NCBI GenBank assembly: GCA_036652335.1
Contig: JAVVWB010000002.1
Location: 116,365 to 180,364 of the forward strand
Origin: JAVVWB01 sp036652335
GTDB lineage: Bacteria; Synergistota; Synergistia; Synergistales; Synergistaceae
DNA: 64,000 nt
Direction of reading: 5' to 3'
Shown: one piece after another, positions 48,747 to 56,871 of the stretch
How the letters are laid out: each line of letters begins with the position of its first letter
Position numbering within the stretch: position 1 is the stretch's first letter
Notes under the pieces: model-generated
What the model saw: only the letters and a program-made list of their open reading frames with translations
Databases searched by the model: none
What the model was told of the DNA's origin: nothing
Program-made: the position numbers and the translations under genes

Positions 48747-49506
48747 AGATAGCGTTTTCTGGTTTTGTTGCAAGAAATCGAAGTCTTACATGGTCTGCAA
48801 CCCAACCATTTTCCTCTGTATAGAGAAGTGGTCTGCAGTAATCTTCTACTTCCTGATAGAATGTTTCTTTTTCTTCTTCGGTAAATCCTTCTGTGTGTTT
48901 ATTTGTAAAGACTTCCAACCATGCTTTTAGTCCTTTTAGCAGAGGGGTCGGTCTGTCAATTCTTGCAATATAAGAAACTTTGAAGCCTTGTGATTCCAAT
49001 ACGTTTGAAAATATTCCAAGTTCCGGGAATTTCCAAGGATTTCTTGCTTTGTAATCAATTCCTCTTTTTATAAGAGAGATTTTAATTCCCTCTCTTATTA
49101 TACGAACGCAACCTTCGCCACCACATTCTGCAGCAAAGCGTCCACCCGGTTTGAGGACTCTCCATGCACTTCGTACAACCCCATACTGATCAGACATCCA
49201 ATGTAATGCACCGTTTGACATAACTGCATCAAATTTCTCGTCAATTTGTAGGTGTTCCGCATTGTCGAGTCTTGCATCTACTCCAAGAATCTTAGCTGCT
49301 GTTACCATTATTGGGTCAGAATCTATCCCTGTGACCTTGCAGCCCATATCGAGTAATTGTTTTGTTAATTTCCCGTTGCCACACCCTAAATCAAGAACTT
49401 TATCTCCGTCTTTGGGGTTAAGTAGTTCAATTACAGGGCGCCCTAATTCATATAGGTAGTCCGCCTTTGTATCGTAATCCTCTGAGCTCCAGTTCTGGTT
49501 CGACAT
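48745..49506 (-). CDS. Class I SAM-dependent methyltransferase
   Basis: 253 residues. SAM-binding motif I (DKVLDLGCGNGKLTKQLLDM, about 35-54) and the acidic residue in VTGIDSDPIMV. The post-core MSNGALHWMSD and WRVLKPGGRFAAECGG resemble trans-aconitate/ubiquinone-type methyltransferases (Tam/UbiE-like). The substrate is unknown. AAGGAGG precedes the ATG. It stands alone between terminators and a 133-bp gap in which I see nothing distinct. Confidence 0.9.
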   Translation of the reverse strand: MSNQNWSSEDYDTKADYLYELGRPVIELLNPKDGDKVLDLGCGNGKLTKQLLDMGCKVTGIDSDPIMVTAAKILGVDARLDNAEHLQIDEKFDAVMSNGALHWMSDQYGVVRSAWRVLKPGGRFAAECGGEGCVRIIREGIKISLIKRGIDYKARNPWKFPELGIFSNVLESQGFKVSYIARIDRPTPLLKGLKAWLEVFTNKHTEGFTEEEKETFYQEVEDYCRPLLYTEENGWVADHVRLRFLATKPENAI

Positions 49507-49639
49507 GGCGAAGGCCTCCTTAAAAATATGTTTAAGAATAACCCTATTATATATTAATTTCTCAAAAAGTCTCCATTGTTTTTATGAAAGAATAAATTTT
49601 TAGTAAGATAGAAGGAAAATTCTTCAAAGAAATTGTGTT

Positions 49640-50746
49640 TTACGTGTGTGAAAGTAATGTATATTCTTTAGAGCAACCGTCCATAAGCTCATTTATGATA
49701 TCTTTTACTTTTTCTATTGATTTAACTTTTGATACGTTTGTTCCACAGAAGAATAGTCCATTTTCCCAGTCGCCTTTGTAAGCTTCCATTAGAGCATCTG
49801 CTATGCAGAAAGTTTCATGTTTCATCTTGCAGACGCAATGTGTAAGGCACCCTATTTTGCATGTCATCTTTTCTAAAGTACCTTTGAGGTATCTGTCGAT
49901 AAATGGGTTTCTTATTGCACGACCCGGAAGTCCGCATGGACTATGAATCAGTACTACGTCTTCGTTTGTTGCGTCAAGGTATGCTTGTTTAAAACGGTCA
50001 GAGGCATCTCCCTCTTCTGTTGCTAAAAATCTTGTGCCAAGCTGTACACCTGTTGCTCCCATATCAAAGGATGAAATCATGTCTTCGCTGTCCCATATTC
50101 CGCCTGCAGAAATTATAGGTATGTTGAGCCCTCTTTCTTTGAGGAATGTTATAAGTTCCGGAATAACTATTTCAAGAGAGAGTATGTGATCTTCTGCTGT
50201 CTCGTAGTCTTTTGCACCGAGGTGTCCTCCTGCGGAGTTAGGTGTTTCTACAACAAAGGCATCAGGAAGTTTTTGATATTTCTTTTCCCACCGTTCTAAT
50301 ATGAGCTTTGCGGCTTTTGTACTGCTTACTATAGGGACTAGGGCAGTGGTGGGTGAGTTTGCTGTGAGTTCCGGTAATTTTAGCGGAAGCCCTGCACCTG
50401 ACACTATGATGTCTATTCCTGCATCGCAACTTGCGCGGATTATGTCTTCGTAGTTGCTTAGTGCACACATACAATTCATGGCGAGTATCCCGCCATTTGC
50501 AAGTTTTCTTGCTTCTTCTACACACTTGTAAATCATTTTTATGCTTTCTTCAGCAAAGTTTTTCCCTGTATATTCGGATGAGTAACAGGCCAAGCCTACA
50601 GAGGCAATTGTTCCTATTCCACCTGCTGAAGCTACAGCTCCTGCTAGATTGGGCCCTGAAGACATTATACCCATTCCGCCTTGTATGATTGGAAATTTGG
50701 GTATGTATTTACCTATTTTGAGTTGGGGCATGCTTTTTTTAGCCAT
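49640..50746 (-). CDS. FMN-dependent nitronate monooxygenase / FabK-like enoyl reductase
   Basis: 368 residues of the nitronate monooxygenase-like flavoprotein family: PIIQGGMGIMSSGPNLAGAV, the TIM-barrel GGHLGAKDYETAEDH, and SAGGIWDSEDMISSFDMGAT with GVQLGTRFLATEE at the phosphate site. A Cys-rich C-terminal insertion (KMTCKIGCLTHCVCKMKHE) is seen in the anaerobic subgroup. It could oxidise nitronates or act as an enoyl-ACP reductase; no fatty-acid genes are adjacent to decide. GAGGGAACTTA precedes the ATG. Confidence 0.88.
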   Translation of the reverse strand: MAKKSMPQLKIGKYIPKFPIIQGGMGIMSSGPNLAGAVASAGGIGTIASVGLACYSSEYTGKNFAEESIKMIYKCVEEARKLANGGILAMNCMCALSNYEDIIRASCDAGIDIIVSGAGLPLKLPELTANSPTTALVPIVSSTKAAKLILERWEKKYQKLPDAFVVETPNSAGGHLGAKDYETAEDHILSLEIVIPELITFLKERGLNIPIISAGGIWDSEDMISSFDMGATGVQLGTRFLATEEGDASDRFKQAYLDATNEDVVLIHSPCGLPGRAIRNPFIDRYLKGTLEKMTCKIGCLTHCVCKMKHETFCIADALMEAYKGDWENGLFFCGTNVSKVKSIEKVKDIINELMDGCSKEYTLLSHT

Positions 50747-50848
50747 TAAGTTCCCTCTTTTTCTTAATAATAGAATAGTGGATATATTATTCCAATATTA
50801 TTAAAAAAGCAAGAGTAATATACGCAAATGGGAAAAATATGATAAAAA

Positions 50849-50875
50849 AAAAGCAGAGAATTTATCTCTGCTTTT
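50849..50875 (-). terminator. Intrinsic terminator of the 50886 gene
   Basis: AAAAGCAGAGA/TCTCTGCTTTT with a 5-base loop. The T-run follows on the minus strand. Confidence 0.88.
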
Positions 50876-50885
50876 GAATGGTGTG

Positions 50886-51326
50886 CTATATAATGAGTTT
50901 TTTAGCTCCCTGTTGTCCTGCTGCTGCATCTAGCTGATTTAGTACGTTTGCGTTTGCAACTTCAATTTTTGGTTTCTTTGCTGCTTCTTCACGTGCGTAT
51001 TCTTTTAGTTTTTCTTCGTATTCTTTCATTGAGTTTTTAATTCCCTCAACGTCGCAACGAATCCACTGAAGCATTCCCTCTGTAATTGTTTTGTACATTT
51101 CTTCTTTTGGTTCTTCTGGGATTACTCCAAGTTCTTTTAGCATGTGGTATTCTGCTCTTACTGACTCAAGAATATCTTCTTCTGTGAGTATTCCTTTGTT
51201 GTATAGAACTCTATAAATGATGTTTGATTTTGTCTTGCTGTTTTCATCGTTTGCGGAAAGAGCTTCGACTTTCTGAAGAAGCATAGATATGATCTCTTCT
51301 AGACTTACTTGCATAGGTGATGCCAT
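50886..51326 (-). CDS. Hypothetical helical protein, function unknown
   Basis: 146 residues, soluble, strongly helical and Glu/Lys rich (SLEEIISMLLQKVEALSAND; YEEKLKEYAREEAAKKPKIE), ending in QQGAKKLII. No recognised domain. AAGGGGG precedes the ATG at proper spacing, and a terminator follows, so it is very likely a real gene. Confidence 0.75.
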   Translation of the reverse strand: MASPMQVSLEEIISMLLQKVEALSANDENSKTKSNIIYRVLYNKGILTEEDILESVRAEYHMLKELGVIPEEPKEEMYKTITEGMLQWIRCDVEGIKNSMKEYEEKLKEYAREEAAKKPKIEVANANVLNQLDAAAGQQGAKKLII

Positions 51327-51487
51327 TTATATTACCCCCTTTATTGTTTGCGTTTGATTTTACTTGAATATTCTATCACAATAAGAAAAATAATGTATAA
51401 CATTAAGTCCTATTGTTTTTTAGTAAAATGAGATATACTCTAATTTAAGAGTTTTCTTGAAATATAAATATAGGATGAGGTGTTTCT

Positions 51488-52390
51488 ATGACTGTGGAAC
51501 ATAAATTTAAGAGGTTCAAGCAGTTGTCGGTGCTACTTATAAAAAATGAGTTTTTTACTTTTCTCTTTTCAACTCTGGGAATTTTTGTATATGCTATTGG
51601 TGTTGTAGCATTTACCATTCAGTATCATTTTCCTGATTCAGGAGTTATGGGTATTTCAATATTAGGGAAGTATGTCTTTGGTTTTTCTCCTGCTATTATA
51701 AACTTGGTTATAAATGCAATTATATTTATATGGGGTGGTAAGGAGCTGTCAAAGAGATTTATTCTCTATAGCTTATATAATGTTTTTGCATTGTCATTTT
51801 TTCTGGGAATTTTGGAGGGTCTCTTCCCTATACCATATATTAGCGATATGTTTCTTGTTTCTGTCGCAGGTGGTATCGTAAAAGGTTTAGGGCTTGGTAT
51901 ATTATTTAGAATTGGAGCTTCTTCAGGTGGTATGGATATCGTAGCTGCAGTAATGCGCAAGAGGCATGGAGTAGAAGTAGGTAAGTATAGTTTTTATATA
52001 AATACTTTTATTATTGCTGCTGCACTTCCTGTAGTAGGGCTTGAGAAAGCACTGTTTGGTTTTGTTGCAAGTTATATAAGCGGACAGACTCTAGATAGTG
52101 TTTTAGCTTCTTTTGATAAAAGAAGAATGGTATTTATTGTTACAAGGCCAGAAGATAAAGATCCAGTTGTCGATTTTATTTCAAGCAATTTGAGAAGAGG
52201 AACAACAATTATGGAGAGTGTAGGCGGGTTTACAAAAGAGAATCGAGTTACAATAATGTGTCTTTTGACGCCGAGACAATCAGTAGAGTTAAAGAGATAT
52301 GTGGGGAAAAATTTCCCCAAGGCATTTATGTCAGTTTCTGAAGCAAATGAAGTTTTGGGAAATGGGTTTAAACATTGGAAAACTGTTTAG
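51488..52390 (+). CDS. YitT-family membrane protein (DUF161 + DUF2179)
   Basis: 300 residues. Five to six hydrophobic helices in the N-terminal ~210 residues (FLFSTLGIFVYAIGVVAFTI; GGIVKGLGLGILFRIGASSG, the GASSGGMD motif) are followed by a C-terminal cytoplasmic DUF2179 domain (about 215-290; RRMVFIVTRPEDKDPVVDFI, RRGTTIMESVGGFT). YitT proteins are widespread membrane proteins of unknown transport function. GGATGAGGTG precedes the ATG. Ended by a 16-bp terminator. Confidence 0.93.
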   Translation: MTVEHKFKRFKQLSVLLIKNEFFTFLFSTLGIFVYAIGVVAFTIQYHFPDSGVMGISILGKYVFGFSPAIINLVINAIIFIWGGKELSKRFILYSLYNVFALSFFLGILEGLFPIPYISDMFLVSVAGGIVKGLGLGILFRIGASSGGMDIVAAVMRKRHGVEVGKYSFYINTFIIAAALPVVGLEKALFGFVASYISGQTLDSVLASFDKRRMVFIVTRPEDKDPVVDFISSNLRRGTTIMESVGGFTKENRVTIMCLLTPRQSVELKRYVGKNFPKAFMSVSEANEVLGNGFKHWKTV

Positions 52391-52435
52391 TATAAAGATA
52401 ACTATAATTATTTAGTTTTGTTATGACGAAGAGAT

Positions 52436-52480
52436 AAAAGAAGTGAGTTGCATATATAGGCAACTCACTTCTTTTGTTAT
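52436..52480. terminator. Bidirectional intrinsic terminator
   Basis: 52436-52451 pairs perfectly (16 bp) with 52460-52475 around an 8-base loop, between convergent genes. Confidence 0.93.
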
Positions 52481-52484
52481 TTTA

Positions 52485-53036
52485 TTATTTACTTGTTTTA
52501 AATATTGGTAGACGTTCGAGATAAATTAAGTCTTTTCCGTCGTATCCTGCTTCTTCGAGAAGAACTGCGACTTTTGCAGCAACTGTACAGTTTATTTGAG
52601 ATAGTAATGTTTCTACTGACTTTAATGATCCTCCTGTTGATACTACATCATCTACTATGCAGACTCTTTTACCGTCCAGTTTTCTTACATCCGGCTCGTC
52701 CATTACAAGTTGCTGTTTTTTTGCTGTTGTAATTGATTGTACGTCTGTGATTAGAGGATTTGTCATATACGCTTTTACTGATTTTCTTATAACTACATAA
52801 TCAATGTTGAGTCTTACTGCTATTGCATGAGTAAGAGGAATTCCTTTTGCTTCGGGAGATACTAGGTAATCTATTTTACCCAGTGCTTTTATTTTTTCTG
52901 CTAATGCGTCAGCACATTTTTCTACAAGCTCTGTGTCTCCAAACATGACGAAAGAAGCAATTGAAAGTTCATCTGTTACAGGGGTTTTTCTAAGTTTTCT
53001 TGTTAGTCCGCAGACGTTTAGTGTGTATGTCTCCAT
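52485..53036 (-). CDS. Purine phosphoribosyltransferase (adenine/xanthine type)
   Basis: About 183 residues. The PRPP-binding motif is KRVCIVDDVVSTGGSLKSVE. The N-terminal YLVSPEAKGIPLTHAIA and the flexible-loop region YVVIRKSVKAY match the Apt/Xpt branch, which converts a purine base and PRPP to a nucleotide. The ATG at 53036 follows AGGAGAG; the more upstream start at 53060 lies outside that site. It is 13 bp downstream of a nucleobase permease gene, so the pair imports and salvages a purine base. Confidence 0.92.
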   Translation of the reverse strand: METYTLNVCGLTRKLRKTPVTDELSIASFVMFGDTELVEKCADALAEKIKALGKIDYLVSPEAKGIPLTHAIAVRLNIDYVVIRKSVKAYMTNPLITDVQSITTAKKQQLVMDEPDVRKLDGKRVCIVDDVVSTGGSLKSVETLLSQINCTVAAKVAVLLEEAGYDGKDLIYLERLPIFKTSK

Positions 53037-53049
53037 TATCTGATCTCTC

Positions 53050-54168
53050 CTATAATGCAAATATTAATTTTATTGCTACACCTGAAAGTAGCCCGTAGAA
53101 AGGATTCCACTTAGCAGATACCAATATTGTAGCACCAACTACCATTCCCCATGGAGAAAATCCAAAGGGTCCGTTAAATGCAGGAGCAGGGACAGAAGCT
53201 ATTGCTCCTTGTGCATTAGTAATAAATGTTACAAATGTACCGAGTACGAATAAAAATCCTGCAATTGATGAGCTATGTACATATTTCCCTATTATAGGTA
53301 GAAATTTAAAAAGTAATATGAGTGCCATTATTCCCATCATTAAAACGGAAGCAAGCACAGGGTGTGGGGCTGTTGCTGTGCCTGAAATGATTGCTTCTAC
53401 AGGTGCACCGCCAAAGAATGAAGAACAGATATCTGCAAGTGATGAGTATATTGCCAAGTGGTCGATGTTTGTATTTGTATTTGCTATGTTGCCTGTTATT
53501 TTGCCGAAGCTGATGTTTGCTCCGATATTAAGGCATGAGAGAGCAAGTGCGTTTATTATAATTGTAGGATGTTCCCATAGTTTCCATTCGATATTTCCAA
53601 GAGTAAATTTTTCTCTGTTTGTGTCGTGAGTGAGAGAGGTGTTTTCAATTTTCCCCATTTTTAAGAGGATATTATATAAAATTGTAGCTAAAATTACGGA
53701 GATTATGATTGTTTTTGCGAGGTCTTTTGTCAAAAACCAAACTATTAGTGCTGAAAGTATTGATACAAATCCTGATAGTTTCTCTGAGTTAAAGAGGTCA
53801 ATTGCAACGTAAGCAAGCATTATGCCTACTCCTGCCATCATAGAATTAACTATAACGGGCCCTATGAATTCAACAATTTTTTCATTTAGTCCTAGGAGTG
53901 ATGGAATAAGTAGGAAAAGTCCTCCCCAGAATATGTAACTACAACGTTCTTTTGTTGTTTTTCCCATACTTCCTGCAAGAGCGATTGTTTCTGCCTGAAA
54001 TGAAATTGTTGCTACTGAATTAAAAAATAATGATCCCGCTATACCTATAATAAAGGCCAGTGCAGTAGGGAATGCCGCAAAGCCAAATCCCAATGCAAGT
54101 AATCCCTGAGGAATACCGTTAATGACTACTGCTAATGCTGCAAGTAAATCCGTTATGTATGAATCCAT
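53050..54168 (-). CDS. Nucleobase permease (NCS2-like)
   Basis: 372 residues, nearly all hydrophobic, with 10-12 helices. The patterns NSVATISFQAETIALAGSMG, GPVIVNSMMAGVGIMLAYVA and FFGGAPVEAIISGTATAPHP fit a short member of the NCS2/xanthine-guanine permease group. The tight linkage to a purine phosphoribosyltransferase supports purine uptake. It is shorter than the usual 430-450 residues. GGAGG precedes the ATG. It has a consensus promoter and no purine riboswitch between them. Confidence 0.78.
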   Translation of the reverse strand: MDSYITDLLAALAVVINGIPQGLLALGFGFAAFPTALAFIIGIAGSLFFNSVATISFQAETIALAGSMGKTTKERCSYIFWGGLFLLIPSLLGLNEKIVEFIGPVIVNSMMAGVGIMLAYVAIDLFNSEKLSGFVSILSALIVWFLTKDLAKTIIISVILATILYNILLKMGKIENTSLTHDTNREKFTLGNIEWKLWEHPTIIINALALSCLNIGANISFGKITGNIANTNTNIDHLAIYSSLADICSSFFGGAPVEAIISGTATAPHPVLASVLMMGIMALILLFKFLPIIGKYVHSSSIAGFLFVLGTFVTFITNAQGAIASVPAPAFNGPFGFSPWGMVVGATILVSAKWNPFYGLLSGVAIKLIFAL

Positions 54169-54207
54169 AAAAATGCCTCCATATATGAAAGAAGTTAAAC
54201 CACAAGT

Positions 54208-54236
54208 AACATACTCAATCAGAAGATTTTTGTCAA
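54208..54236 (-). promoter_or_regulatory. Promoter of the permease-phosphoribosyltransferase operon
   Basis: Minus-strand TTGACA (54231-54236), 17-bp spacer, TATGTT (54208-54213). The leader is short (about 35 nt), leaving no room for a riboswitch. Confidence 0.7.
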
Positions 54237-54345
54237 TGTTTTAAGAAAGCAATCTTTTTATGCGCATAATGTGTTGTAAGTTTGTATTTTATCTATGTAA
54301 ACAAAAATAACCACTAGTAATGTGTGTGCTTATGCTTATACATAC

Positions 54346-54373
54346 AAAAAAGCCGATTATAAAATCGGCTTTT
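54346..54373 (-). terminator. Intrinsic terminator after the 54380 gene
   Basis: AAAAGCCGATT/AATCGGCTTTT (54348-54358 with 54363-54373), T-run on the minus strand. Confidence 0.9.
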
Positions 54374-54379
54374 AATTAT

Positions 54380-54655
54380 TTAGTCTTGTGATGCGTCTTC
54401 GATTATTTTCTTAATAAGTTCTTTGCCTTTAGGAGTCATGTTTTTTATATCTTCTAAGTATTCAGGTTTAAATGTTGCAAAATCAAATTCAGCTTTTTTA
54501 AGAATCGCAACACCTATTTGGTGTACAATGTCTTTGTTTTTCTTATAAATTCTTTCTTCCAACTTTTTCATTTTCGTATCAAGTTCTTTCATAAGAATCT
54601 CCGGACTTCTGCGAATTCTCTTTTTCTTTGTTTTAATTTCCTTAGGTACCATCAT
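54380..54655 (-). CDS. Small basic hypothetical protein
   Basis: 91 residues, highly charged and helical (KTKKKRIRRSPEILMKELDT; KMKKLEERIYKKNKDIVHQI), with a conserved-looking C-terminal part (GVAILKKAEFDFATFKPEYL). It resembles small mobilisation-type or conjugal 'TraD-like' basic proteins only in composition; no family is claimed. The ATG at 54655 follows GAAGGGGTG. A GTG at 54661 is inside the ribosome site. Confidence 0.68.
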   Translation of the reverse strand: MMVPKEIKTKKKRIRRSPEILMKELDTKMKKLEERIYKKNKDIVHQIGVAILKKAEFDFATFKPEYLEDIKNMTPKGKELIKKIIEDASQD

Positions 54656-55036
54656 TTCCACCCCTTCTGTTTTTGCCTATACCAAATTAGAGATAACTGT
54701 CGAAAGTATATAGTAGTTATAATTTTGGTATTATTTATTTGCTGTTTTACTTATACAACCTTGAGTATAGCTTACTTTTTTAAGTAATGCAAGAAAATAT
54801 TTTTTGCTTAACTTATTAAGTATACTTGTTATCTCTTATTTAATATAGGTAAATGAAGTGTTTATTTTATACGTAAAATTACATATTTTGATTATGATTA
54901 TATTGACAAACTAGAATAGTTTGATTTTTTTAATTTAAAAAAGTTTTAATTAAGAAAATATGTGATAAAAAATTAAAAGCAATAAGAGACGGTGAAAACA
55001 TTTGTCCCTTATTGCTTTTATTAGAACGAATATTGA
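54656..55036. other. Intergenic region (about 380 bp), AT-rich
   Basis: No ORF or RNA gene recognised. It contains a 7-bp inverted repeat CAAACTA-GAA-TAGTTTG (54907-54923) followed by a T-run, and the terminator of the minus-strand GGGtGRT gene at 54974-55020. The rest is AT-rich and featureless to me, and presumably holds the promoter of the 54655 gene. Confidence 0.6.
54974..55020 (-). terminator. Intrinsic terminator of the NifU-GGGtGRT operon
   Basis: TAAAAGCAATAAG (54974-54986) pairs perfectly with CTTATTGCTTTTA (55008-55020); the T-rich tail is on the minus strand. Confidence 0.88.
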
Positions 55037-56038
55037 TTATTTTGAAAGAGCTTCTTGTACAGCAACGGCTACAGCCACTGATGCACCTACCATTGGATTG
55101 TTTCCCATGCCTATAAGTCCCATCATTTCAACGTGTGCCGGGACTGATGATGAACCTGCAAATTGTGCATCACTGTGCATTCTGCCCATTGTGTCTGTCA
55201 TGCCATAGCTTGCAGGGCCAGCTGCCATATTGTCAGGGTGTAATGTTCTACCTGTGCCTCCACCTGATGCCACTGAGAAGTATTTTTTCCCATTTTCAAT
55301 AGCCCATTTTTTGTATGTTCCGGCTACAGGATGCTGGAATCTTGTGGGGTTTGTGGAGTTTCCTGTGATGGAGACGTCTACACCTTCTTCTATCATTATC
55401 GCTACACCCTCAGATACGTCATTTGAGCCGTAACAACGGACTTTTGCTCTCTCTCCGTTTGAGAATGAACGGGTTGATGTTATTTCGAGTTTGCCTGTGT
55501 AGTAGTCATATTGTGTCTCTACAAATGTGAAGCCGTTAACTCTTGATATTATGTATGCTGCGTCTTTGCCAAGTCCGTTTAGTATTACTCTAAGTTCCTT
55601 TTTACGCACTTTGTTTGCTGTACGTGCAATTCCTATAGCACCTTCTGCTGCGGCAAATGATTCGTGACCTGCTAGGAAGCAGAAACAGTCTGTTTCTTCA
55701 CGGAGTAGCATTGCTGCGAGGTTACCATGTCCAAGTCCTACTTTGCGTTGGTCTGCGACAGAACCGGGAATGCAAAAGGTCTGTAATCCTACGCCGATTT
55801 TTTCTGCTGCCTCGGCAGCACTTTTTACCTGTGTTTTTAGTGCAAGAGCTGCTCCCAAAGTATATGCCCATACTGCGTTTTCAAAGGCAATTCTTTGTAC
55901 CCCTTTTACTATTTCTTCAACGTTTATTCCATAAGAGAGACATAGTTCTTTTGCTTCTTCTAAGCAGTTAAAGCCATTTTCTTTAAGAAAGGGCTCTATC
56001 TGCCCCATTCTGCGTTCTATTCCTTCAAATGTGACCAT
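55037..56038 (-). CDS. GGGtGRT protein (conserved, function unknown)
   Basis: 333 residues. It bears the family-defining stretch VASGGGTGRTLHPDNMAAGP and the C-terminal MVGASVAVAVAVQEALSK. Also seen is FAAAEGAIGIARTANKVRKK. No catalytic motif I can name. It is always described beside a NifU-type scaffold protein, as here (15 bp upstream), so a role in a cluster- or metal-dependent process is inferred only from context. AGGAGGGG precedes the ATG. Confidence 0.92.
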   Translation of the reverse strand: MVTFEGIERRMGQIEPFLKENGFNCLEEAKELCLSYGINVEEIVKGVQRIAFENAVWAYTLGAALALKTQVKSAAEAAEKIGVGLQTFCIPGSVADQRKVGLGHGNLAAMLLREETDCFCFLAGHESFAAAEGAIGIARTANKVRKKELRVILNGLGKDAAYIISRVNGFTFVETQYDYYTGKLEITSTRSFSNGERAKVRCYGSNDVSEGVAIMIEEGVDVSITGNSTNPTRFQHPVAGTYKKWAIENGKKYFSVASGGGTGRTLHPDNMAAGPASYGMTDTMGRMHSDAQFAGSSSVPAHVEMMGLIGMGNNPMVGASVAVAVAVQEALSK

Positions 56039-56053
56039 GATATTTACCCCTCC

Positions 56054-56752
56054 TTAGTTTTTACGTGGGTCGATTTTTTTGACGGCTTCGTCAAATCTAC
56101 CGTATGTACCTGTATTTTTTTCGAGTGCTTCTTTGGGATCTATTCCGTTGCGGATTGCTTCCATCATTCTTCCTAGTTGTACATATTTGTATCCGATTAT
56201 TTCACTGTTTTCGTCTAGTCCGAGTTCTAGTACATATCCCTCTGCCATTTCTAGGTAGCGTGCACCTTTGGGGAGTGTTCCGTACATAGTTCCTATTTGT
56301 GAGCGAAGTCCTTTGCCTAAATCTTCGAGTCCTGCACCGATGGGAAGTCCGTTTTCAGAAAAAGCACTTTGTGTCCTACCATATGCAATTTGGAGAAAGA
56401 GTTCTCTCATCGCTGTGTTTATTGCATCACATACTAGGTCGGTATTTAGTGCTTCAAGTAGTGTTTTACCGGGTAAAATTTCTGCCGCCATTGCTGCAGA
56501 GTGGGTCATGCCTGAGCAACCCAGTGTTTCAACCAGAGCTTCTTGAATAATTCCATTTTTTACATTAAGTGTTAGTTTGCATGCACCTTGTTGTGGGGCA
56601 CACCAGCCTACACCATGAGTAAAACCTGAGATGTCTCCAATTTGTTTGGATTCTACCCATTTGCCTTCTTCGGGAATTGGTGCTGGGCCATGGTTAGCTC
56701 CTTTTGCTACACATATCATCTCATTTATTTCTTTTGAACTTGAGCATTGCAT
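56054..56752 (-). CDS. NifU/IscU-like iron-sulfur cluster scaffold protein
   Basis: 232 residues. The region ISGFTHGVGWCAPQQGACKL contains a Cys pair, and EALVETLGCSGMTHSAAMAA contains the conserved GCSGMTHS of the IscU-like fold, giving three Cys that could hold a transient Fe-S cluster. There is a long C-terminal extension (about 120-232) unlike classic IscU. No IscS partner is nearby. GGGGAGG lies nine bases before the ATG. It is co-transcribed with the GGGtGRT gene. Confidence 0.88.
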   Translation of the reverse strand: MQCSSSKEINEMICVAKGANHGPAPIPEEGKWVESKQIGDISGFTHGVGWCAPQQGACKLTLNVKNGIIQEALVETLGCSGMTHSAAMAAEILPGKTLLEALNTDLVCDAINTAMRELFLQIAYGRTQSAFSENGLPIGAGLEDLGKGLRSQIGTMYGTLPKGARYLEMAEGYVLELGLDENSEIIGYKYVQLGRMMEAIRNGIDPKEALEKNTGTYGRFDEAVKKIDPRKN

Positions 56753-56828
56753 GAGGTGTTGCCTCCCCTTTAAAATTTATTTTTTCTTTTCGTAAGAAAA
56801 ATTTTTATAAAAAGCATTAGGTAATAAT

Positions 56829-56846
56829 AACATATATTTATATGTT
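56829..56846. repeat. 18-bp perfect palindrome AACATATA-TT-TATATGTT
   Basis: Lies between the phosphohexomutase stop and the NifU-like start (minus strand), about 77 bases upstream of the latter. It has the size and symmetry of a dimeric regulator operator. It lacks the T-run needed for a terminator. Confidence 0.5.
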
Positions 56847-56871
56847 TTATAATTCAAAATCTATTAAAATT

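Noticed and set aside
54169..54379. Purine riboswitch upstream of the nucleobase permease
   Set aside because: The promoter leaves a leader of only about 35 nt, and no aptamer motif is seen.
54907..54923. Inverted repeat CAAACTA-GAA-TAGTTTG followed by Ts as a terminator
   Set aside because: No plus-strand gene precedes it and the stem is AT-rich and only 7 bp. Noted as a weak repeat within the intergenic region only.
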